From assembly GCA_026388515.1 (NCBI GenBank), contig JAPLJO010000114.1, positions 1-33,542 on the forward strand: DNA of 33,542 nt. The letters run 5' to 3'. A model generated the notes under the pieces. The model saw only the letters and a list, made by a program, of their open reading frames with translations, did not search any database and had not been told where the DNA came from. This DNA is from Deltaproteobacteria bacterium (GTDB lineage Bacteria > Desulfobacterota > Syntrophia > Syntrophales > UBA2210). Position numbers and translations under genes: made by a program. This document shows positions 28,673-33,542 of this stretch, one piece after another (within the stretch, counting starts at the first letter, position 1; every line of letters starts with the position of its first letter).

Positions 28673-29077
28673 ATGCTGAAAAAGATTGAAGCCATTATTC
28701 GTGAAGATAAGGTCAACGATGTCAAGGAAGCTCTGGCCGAAATCGGCATTGTGGGTATGAATATGTTCGAGGTCCGCGGTCATGGACGCCAGGGAGGTAT
28801 CCAGCTGGTGGGCCGCGCCGGTACTTACCAGGTCAACATGCTGCCGAAAATACAGATCAATATTGTCTTGAGCGACCGTAATCTGGAAGATGTGATTGAG
28901 ACCATCCTGAAGTCAGCCTATACCGGGGAAACGGGAGATGGCATCATATTCGTCTACCCGGTGGAAGAGGCAATCCGCGTCCGGACCCGCGAACGGGGAC
29001 AGGGCGCCATGATGTATCCCGACGATATTGACGCAAAAAGGGACGGATTAAAGACTGACGACAGATCTTTGCCATAA
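28673..29077 (+). CDS. glnK: P-II family nitrogen regulatory protein (GlnK-like)
   Basis: MLKKIEAIIREDKVNDVKEALAEIGIVGMNMFEVRGHGRQGG...LPKIQINIVLSDRNLEDVIETILKSAYTGETGDGIIFVYPVEEAIRVRTRERG; directly downstream of amtB. ORF opens at 28658. Confidence 0.93.
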   Translation: MLKKIEAIIREDKVNDVKEALAEIGIVGMNMFEVRGHGRQGGIQLVGRAGTYQVNMLPKIQINIVLSDRNLEDVIETILKSAYTGETGDGIIFVYPVEEAIRVRTRERGQGAMMYPDDIDAKRDGLKTDDRSLP

Positions 29078-29106
29078 GTCATTCTGTATAGAAGGATAGT
29101 CATACT

Positions 29107-29859
29107 ATGCACAGCCAGAGAATAATTCCATGCCTCCAGTTAAAAGGGATGGAACTTGTAAAAACATATCAATTCAAAACACCTCAACTCATCGGTGATC
29201 CCATAAGAGCCATTCGTGTATTCAACGAAAAAAAAGTAGACGAACTGATTATTCTCGATATTCAAGCGACGATGAAACAAAGAAAGCCCAACTTGCAGCT
29301 CATCACTGATATCTTGAATGAATGTTCTATGCCAGTCATGTATGGCGGCGGCATTCACAGCCTCGATGACATAAAGAGTATAGTGGACATCGGCGTTAAT
29401 AAAGTAATCCTGAACTCCTATGCAGCCGAAAACCCTCAGGCAGTCAAGATGGCAGCAGAAGAATTCGGAAGTAACCGTATTGTGGTATCCATGGATGTAA
29501 AAAAGAATTTTTTCGGCAGATATGAAGTGTGGACACATAGCGGCACGGTGAGCACAAGAATGAGCCCCATACGATATGCTGTCGAGATGGAACATATGCT
29601 ATGTGGTGAGCTGTTCCTGAACTCAATAGACAGAGATGGAACGCGTCAGGGATACGATCTGGATTTAATCAGAGAGGTATCTGAAGCGGTATCAATACCG
29701 GTGATTGCATGTGGTGGCGCAAGTAATGTGTCTGATATCATGGAAGCGCTTGAAATGAGTGGCGCCTCGGCGATTGCCGCGGGGAGTATGTTTTTGTATG
29801 ATGAAAGACGAAGAACCATATCAATAACTTTTCCCGCCTTTCAGGAACTGCACGTTTAA
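29107..29859 (+). CDS. HisF-like TIM-barrel protein (WbuZ/HisF2-type, possibly surface polysaccharide amidation-associated)
   Basis: RIIPCLQLKGMELVKTYQFKTPQLIGDPIRAIRVFNEKKVDELIILDI, VMYGGGIHSLDDIKSIVDIGVNKVILNSYAAENP, VVSMDVKKNFFGRYEVWTHSG, LFLNSIDRDGTRQGYDLDLI, VIACGGAS. Confidence 0.85.
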   Translation: MHSQRIIPCLQLKGMELVKTYQFKTPQLIGDPIRAIRVFNEKKVDELIILDIQATMKQRKPNLQLITDILNECSMPVMYGGGIHSLDDIKSIVDIGVNKVILNSYAAENPQAVKMAAEEFGSNRIVVSMDVKKNFFGRYEVWTHSGTVSTRMSPIRYAVEMEHMLCGELFLNSIDRDGTRQGYDLDLIREVSEAVSIPVIACGGASNVSDIMEALEMSGASAIAAGSMFLYDERRRTISITFPAFQELHV

Positions 29860-30054
29860 TTCAAGACAAATTATTTTTCCTCCGAAAATCACAACGATAA
29901 AGCCAAATTATGTATTATTGAAGATGTAAATCTTTTCATAGAATGTGAGATTGGTGCCTTGTTGATTAGTTGTAGAAAGCGTGTATTTTGGGAAAATAGT
30001 TCGACGCACGATTTCAGGAAAGCATGATGATTTTACTCCTTGTATAAAATCTGT

Positions 30055-30361
30055 TTAGTACAAGGAGAAGTTTATTATTCTGATACTGTATCCTGAGAAA
30101 TATCGGTCGTCTTGAAACACTGTGTCGCCATCATTAGGCTGGTACTTATTGTAATTTTCTTTTGTCCTGTCTCGGAATATCGTGGTCTGGAGTGAAGAAA
30201 GAACTACCTGCCCTGTAGTCAATACAATCACACTTCTTGTTTTATGACCGGATGTGGCGTTAATAAGTATCCCCTTCTTCGTCGCATCTTGGCGAAGTTT
30301 TTTTCACATGGGCACTGTCTGGTTTCAAAATTTAAACTAAACCGTGAGTGATCGTTTTCAG
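30055..30361 (-). pseudogene. Decayed RemA-like (DUF370) extracellular matrix regulator homologue
   Basis: Minus strand: KTITHGLV*ILKPDSAHVKK(frameshift at A7)LRQDATKKGILINATSGHKTRSVIVLTTGQVVLSSLQTTIFRDR. This aligns without gaps over ~50 residues to remembered RemA sequence [53 protein letters not shown], if one A is removed. AAGGAGG lies upstream. RemA-like core 30166-30361; the frame stays open to 30055. Confidence 0.65.
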
Positions 30362-30572
30362 TACATTACCTCCTTACTGAAATCGTTAAATCTGCTCTTA
30401 CCATAGAAATATAAGACTTCAATTGGATTTATATAGAAATGGCTCTCACAGACAATAGGAGCCCTCAAAATCGCGGAACCCTAACTCTAAATGTGGTACA
30501 CTTATCGGGGGCAGACCACCCTCTTCTTGGGGAACTTTTGACAATACCTCGTCACGGAAAGGAGGATAGGAT

Positions 30573-31139
30573 ATGAAGGTTATCAGCTTCAACGGCAGTC
30601 CAAGGAAAGACGGCAACACCACCACGTTGATAGGCTATCTCTTACGGGAAGTCGAGAAAGAGGGCATTGAAACGGAACTCGTTCAGCTCTCGGCAAAAGC
30701 AATTCACGGGTGCATTGCCTGCTACAAGTGTTTCGAGAATCAGGACCAGCGGTGCGCCGTGAAGAACGACGCGGCGAACGAGTATATCGAAAAGATGACA
30801 ACGGCTCAGGGTATCGTTTTGGGATCTCCCTCCTATTTTCAGGATGTAACAGCGGAGATGAAGGCCTTGATCGACCGGGCGGGCTTCGTTGGACTGGCAA
30901 ATGGAAGGATCTACAAGAACAAAATCGGGGCTTCCCTGTGCTGTTTTCGTCGCTCTGGAGGGATGCATACAATAGAAACCATGAATCATTTCTTTTTTGG
31001 TAACGAGCTTATCATCGCCGGTCGAGCATTGTGCGTTGCCAGAGACAAGGGAGATGTAGAAAAAGATGAGGAAGGCGTCAAGACCGCACAAACCCTGGGG
31101 CAAAAGATCGCTTGGATGGTGAAGAAGCTCCATAGCTGA
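30573..31139 (+). CDS. NAD(P)H-dependent FMN reductase / iron-sulfur flavoprotein-like (flavodoxin fold)
   Basis: MKVISFNGSPRKDGNTTTLIGYLLREVEKEGIETELVQLSAKAIHGCIACYKCFENQDQRCAVKNDA...GIVLGSPSYFQDVTAEMKALIDRAGF: FMN phosphate-binding loop and CxxCxxC-like motif. Confidence 0.9.
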   Translation: MKVISFNGSPRKDGNTTTLIGYLLREVEKEGIETELVQLSAKAIHGCIACYKCFENQDQRCAVKNDAANEYIEKMTTAQGIVLGSPSYFQDVTAEMKALIDRAGFVGLANGRIYKNKIGASLCCFRRSGGMHTIETMNHFFFGNELIIAGRALCVARDKGDVEKDEEGVKTAQTLGQKIAWMVKKLHS

Positions 31140-31225
31140 AAGCGTGCGTCACTGCCGTTTTTGATTTATACACTCTTTCAAGTTATCGTAGCTAAGGGAA
31201 TCAGGCGCGGCCTGAAGATTCGTGG

Positions 31226-31275
31226 TTTTAATCCGTTGGTCAGGGGTTCAATTCCCCTACGGCCCACCAGTAATT
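31226..31275 (+). repeat. 50-bp direct repeat, copy 2 (3' fragment of tRNA-Lys; candidate att site)
   Basis: Exact copy of 19694-19743, without the 5' half of the tRNA. Confidence 0.93.
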
Positions 31276-31396
31276 AAGAAGGGGTTGCAGAAATCAAATG
31301 CAACCCCTTTCGCTTTGCAGGGCAAGTTATCCCTACTCTTTCCACGTATTTTATTACTGTGTGCAGTCAAGTATCGGATAAAAGGTTTTGATTTGA

Positions 31397-31621
31397 TCAG
31401 AGTATTTTCCGGAGCTCATCCCGAAAGAGTTCGCAATCTCGCAGGATTTGAGCAAGGAGTCCACGCCCAATCGTCTCGCCGAGGTGTACCGGTATGACTG
31501 TGCTCCTGCCATCCGGATGGCGCAAGAAATGGTGACTGCCCTTCGTACGGATCACTTCAAAACCAAGTTTCCGAAGGGCTTTGATAAGTTGGGAACCTGT
31601 GACTGAAAGAAATCTACTCAT
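31397..31621 (-). CDS. hicA: HicA-type mRNA interferase toxin
   Basis: MSRFLSVTGSQLIKALRKLGFEVIRTKGSHHFLRHPDGRSTVIPVHLGETIGRGLLAQILRDCEL; GSHHFLRHPDGR...VPVH...L..IL is the HicA signature. Confidence 0.93.
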   Translation of the reverse strand: MSRFLSVTGSQLIKALRKLGFEVIRTKGSHHFLRHPDGRSTVIPVHLGETIGRGLLAQILRDCELFRDELRKIL

Positions 31622-31827
31622 GAGGAGACGGCCACACGCTGAATGCCAATGAATTCGTTTGATACGGGTTCCTCAACCTCGAGACAGAGCTGTATAGCTT
31701 CTTTCACTCGTTTCATCAGCACATCAAGGGATTTAGCTTGTGTATGGCATCCTCGCAGCTCGGGGACAGAGGCAACAAAATAGCCGTCTTCATCCCTTTC
31801 TATTACCACATTGAATTCTCTGGTCAT
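31618..31827 (-). CDS. hicB: HicB-type antitoxin
   Basis: MTREFNVVIERDEDGYFVASVPELRGCHTQAKSLDVLMKRVKEAIQLCLE; 4-bp overlap with hicA. Confidence 0.92.
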   Translation of the reverse strand: MTREFNVVIERDEDGYFVASVPELRGCHTQAKSLDVLMKRVKEAIQLCLEVEEPVSNEFIGIQRVAVSS

Positions 31828-32005
31828 CTTTGAAAACCTCCATCAACATTATATTGTGGGAAGTATATCATGGGGTGTGAAACATTTCATTTTTTTCTTG
31901 ATCGAACGTCAGCGTTGAGGCGCGCGGTTTGCCCGCGTCGCCTGAACCGGATGGTTCGGATTTGCTTTCCCTGATTTTTACCATAAAGATGCAGGAAGTC
32001 GATGG

Positions 32006-33346
32006 TTATTTAATGACGGTTGCGATTCGATCCCTGACCGGTATATTCTCGGATTGAAGTCCGGGGGATTGTCCGTGCAACTCGAATTTCAATTTGACGT
32101 GTGGCCTGAAAATCATGCAATGGGTGGATCCGCCAAAGTGGAACATTCCCAGTTGCTCGCCCTTTTTTACATGCTGCCCCTCATGGACGGTTATGTCGTT
32201 GGATGACACTTCAGCCATGCCGACAAAAATGATGCACATCAAACCGATGTCCGGATTGTCGGCCTCGATGAAGATCAATGCTCTGGACGCCACCTGCGTA
32301 ATGTAGCCCTGGGAATCATTGGGGCCCGCCGGGTCAAAACCTTCAGACAGGGCTTCAGCATAATACGAGCCGTCAATCAGGCGGGTTTTTACAATTCTTC
32401 CGCTGACAGGACTGTGCCAGCGGTGGTAGCTCAACGCGCTCAGAAAAGCCTGATACACCGTGCCGCCCGCAAACTGTCCGGCAAGGGGGTCCATCGCCAT
32501 AATATGCTGCAACGAATAAGGCTGGGCTTTGATCCAGAACATGTCCGCAAGTTTCACGTCTTTTGCTATCCTGTATGGAGCGGATTCACAGGCGTTCGCG
32601 ATAACCGCATCATCATCAGGGCGCGCCACAGGACGCCGCTCCTCCCGAATTTTTCTGGTGAAAAAATCATCCCATGAGGAAAATCCATAGTAGGGCAAAT
32701 TGGGATCGCATATAAAATCCTTCACAAATAAAGGCATCGCCGCTTTGGCGTCTCGCCCGAACCATCCTTTCTCGGGATCGTCATTTAACACATAGCGGGA
32801 GTCCGCCGAACTCAAGAATATGGCCCATTGATTCAATATTTTTTTTAACTGTCGGTTCACCTTTTCATTCAAGAAAGCCGTGGTTCCGGCAGGCGTACCC
32901 ATGGGCCAGTCAAGGATGGCATTGATAGGAAAACCAACCAGGCCGGTTTTATTGAATTCAGGTGCAATGGTCAAAATCCGGTTCATTACCTGAAGCATCT
33001 GGCGATAGTTTTTTATCTGGGGCTTCCCGGTAGGGTCCTTGCTGAAAGATTTATTGTGCGGCACTTGATCAAACATCTGATTGAACAACATATATAATTC
33101 CGGGTCTTCTTCTATTATCTTTTTGAATTCCTGAATGACAGGCAACAATGGTTCTTTTGCGGATTCCGTTCCCTCGGTCAGCTTTGCCATCCATTGATCG
33201 AAAAACAACTGATCTGACGGCAGCCATTGTCCCACGCTGTAAGGCGCAGAATTTTCAGGCGATGCGGCAACCGCTTTGTATCCGGGAAACAGGCAGATAA
33301 AAGCCAGCACCAATGAGGTAACGAAAAATAAGGTATTCCTTTTCAT
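32006..33346 (-). CDS. Phosphatidylserine decarboxylase-family protein with N-terminal extension and predicted signal peptide
   Basis: N-terminal MKRNTLFFVTSLVLAFICLFPGYKAVAA (Sec-like); DDFFTRKIREERRPVARP, LSALSYHRWHSPVSGRIV, GMAEVSSNDITVHEGQHVKKGEQLGMFHFGGSTHCMIF (GGST-type self-cleavage motif of the PSD family). Confidence 0.87.
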   Translation of the reverse strand: MKRNTLFFVTSLVLAFICLFPGYKAVAASPENSAPYSVGQWLPSDQLFFDQWMAKLTEGTESAKEPLLPVIQEFKKIIEEDPELYMLFNQMFDQVPHNKSFSKDPTGKPQIKNYRQMLQVMNRILTIAPEFNKTGLVGFPINAILDWPMGTPAGTTAFLNEKVNRQLKKILNQWAIFLSSADSRYVLNDDPEKGWFGRDAKAAMPLFVKDFICDPNLPYYGFSSWDDFFTRKIREERRPVARPDDDAVIANACESAPYRIAKDVKLADMFWIKAQPYSLQHIMAMDPLAGQFAGGTVYQAFLSALSYHRWHSPVSGRIVKTRLIDGSYYAEALSEGFDPAGPNDSQGYITQVASRALIFIEADNPDIGLMCIIFVGMAEVSSNDITVHEGQHVKKGEQLGMFHFGGSTHCMIFRPHVKLKFELHGQSPGLQSENIPVRDRIATVIK

Positions 33347-33428
33347 GTAGCTACGCCTCCAAAAGGATTTTGCTTCAGCAAAGTATTTTCATTTTTCCGT
33401 TTTCATTATGTGTCCGAACGCTTGAGCA

Positions 33429-33542
33429 TCACCGGTCCCGTGAGGGGCGCTTGCGAACCTTACTGGGTACGGTGGATGCTTTTGTTCGGGCTGCCTTTTT
33501 TGTAATCCTTTCCGGTTTCTTGGTGGAGACCACGGCTTGTTG
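33429..33542 (-). CDS. Possible C-terminus of a Lys/Arg-rich protein (partial, right edge)
   Basis: Minus-strand frame open from the window edge: QQAVVSTKKPERITKKAARTKASTVPSKVRKRPSRDR*. Composition only; no family recognised. Confidence 0.3.
   Translation of the reverse strand, partial: QQAVVSTKKPERITKKAARTKASTVPSKVRKRPSRDR

Larger units (their letters stand above)
19694..31275. mobile_element. Putative tRNA-Lys-integrated genomic island (11,532 bp repeat to repeat); no integrase visible
   Basis: Intact tRNA at one end, exact 50-bp 3'-tRNA fragment at the other; AT-richer flanks and functionally unrelated cargo compared with the aromatic operon. Confidence 0.75.

Noticed and set aside
30277-30304. 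CTTCG...CGAAG plus T7, considered a plus-strand terminator
   Set aside because: Short stem, and the sequence is better explained as minus-strand remA-like coding remnant with an A7 run.
31222-31497. 91-aa ORF (MVLIRWSGVQFPYGPP...)
   Set aside because: Its 5' third is a translation of the tRNA-Lys 3' fragment and it overlaps hicA on the opposite strand.
31914-31947. Imperfect inverted repeat GTTGAGGCGCGCGG..CCCGCGTCGCCTGAAC, considered as an integron attC site
   Set aside because: Core orientation is wrong (GTT...AAC rather than RYYYAAC...GTTRRRY) and no integron context; left as an ordinary stem-loop between the PSD-like gene and hicB.
1-33542. CRISPR arrays, rRNA genes, transposases or recombinases
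   Set aside because: Looked for regularly spaced repeats, rRNA-like sequence and transposase/integrase motifs; none found by eye.

Overview
The window appears to be a bacterial chromosome segment, probably deltaproteobacterial or syntroph-like (weak inference), in three blocks. (1) Positions 1-3959, minus strand: a thiamine pyrophosphokinase (runs off the left edge) behind a TPP riboswitch with an intrinsic terminator, a TatD hydrolase, a dipeptide-type ABC permease pair whose DppC-like member has an internal deletion and frameshift, and a sugar-phosphate isomerase-like TIM barrel. (2) Positions ~4050-19553, plus strand: a nearly complete aromatic amino acid supra-operon (DAHP synthase, aroB, pheA, aroD, aroE, aroA, aroK, aroC, trpE, trpG, trpD, trpC, trpF, trpB, trpA, tyrA). 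Two unannotated leader-peptide attenuators sit in it. One is a Tyr/Phe leader (MGSTTHATYFYFSYYYSVGSVCPSPVSS) at the head; the other is a Trp leader (MISQFSIKNNWWWYPDILKGFVHR) between aroC and trpE. Each is followed by competing hairpins ending in a terminator. (3) Positions 19661-31275: an intact tRNA-Lys(TTT) and an exact 50-bp copy of its 3' end 11,532 bp away bracket a putative genomic island. The island carries kdpABC with a KdpD lacking its kinase domain, a sigma54-type promoter plus amtB-glnK, an orphan HisF/WbuZ-like protein, a decayed RemA (DUF370)-like gene and an FMN-reductase-like flavoprotein. No integrase is visible. Outside the right repeat are a HicBA toxin-antitoxin pair and an apparently exported phosphatidylserine decarboxylase-family protein. 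Most calls come from reading protein motifs and base pairing by eye; no database searches were run.
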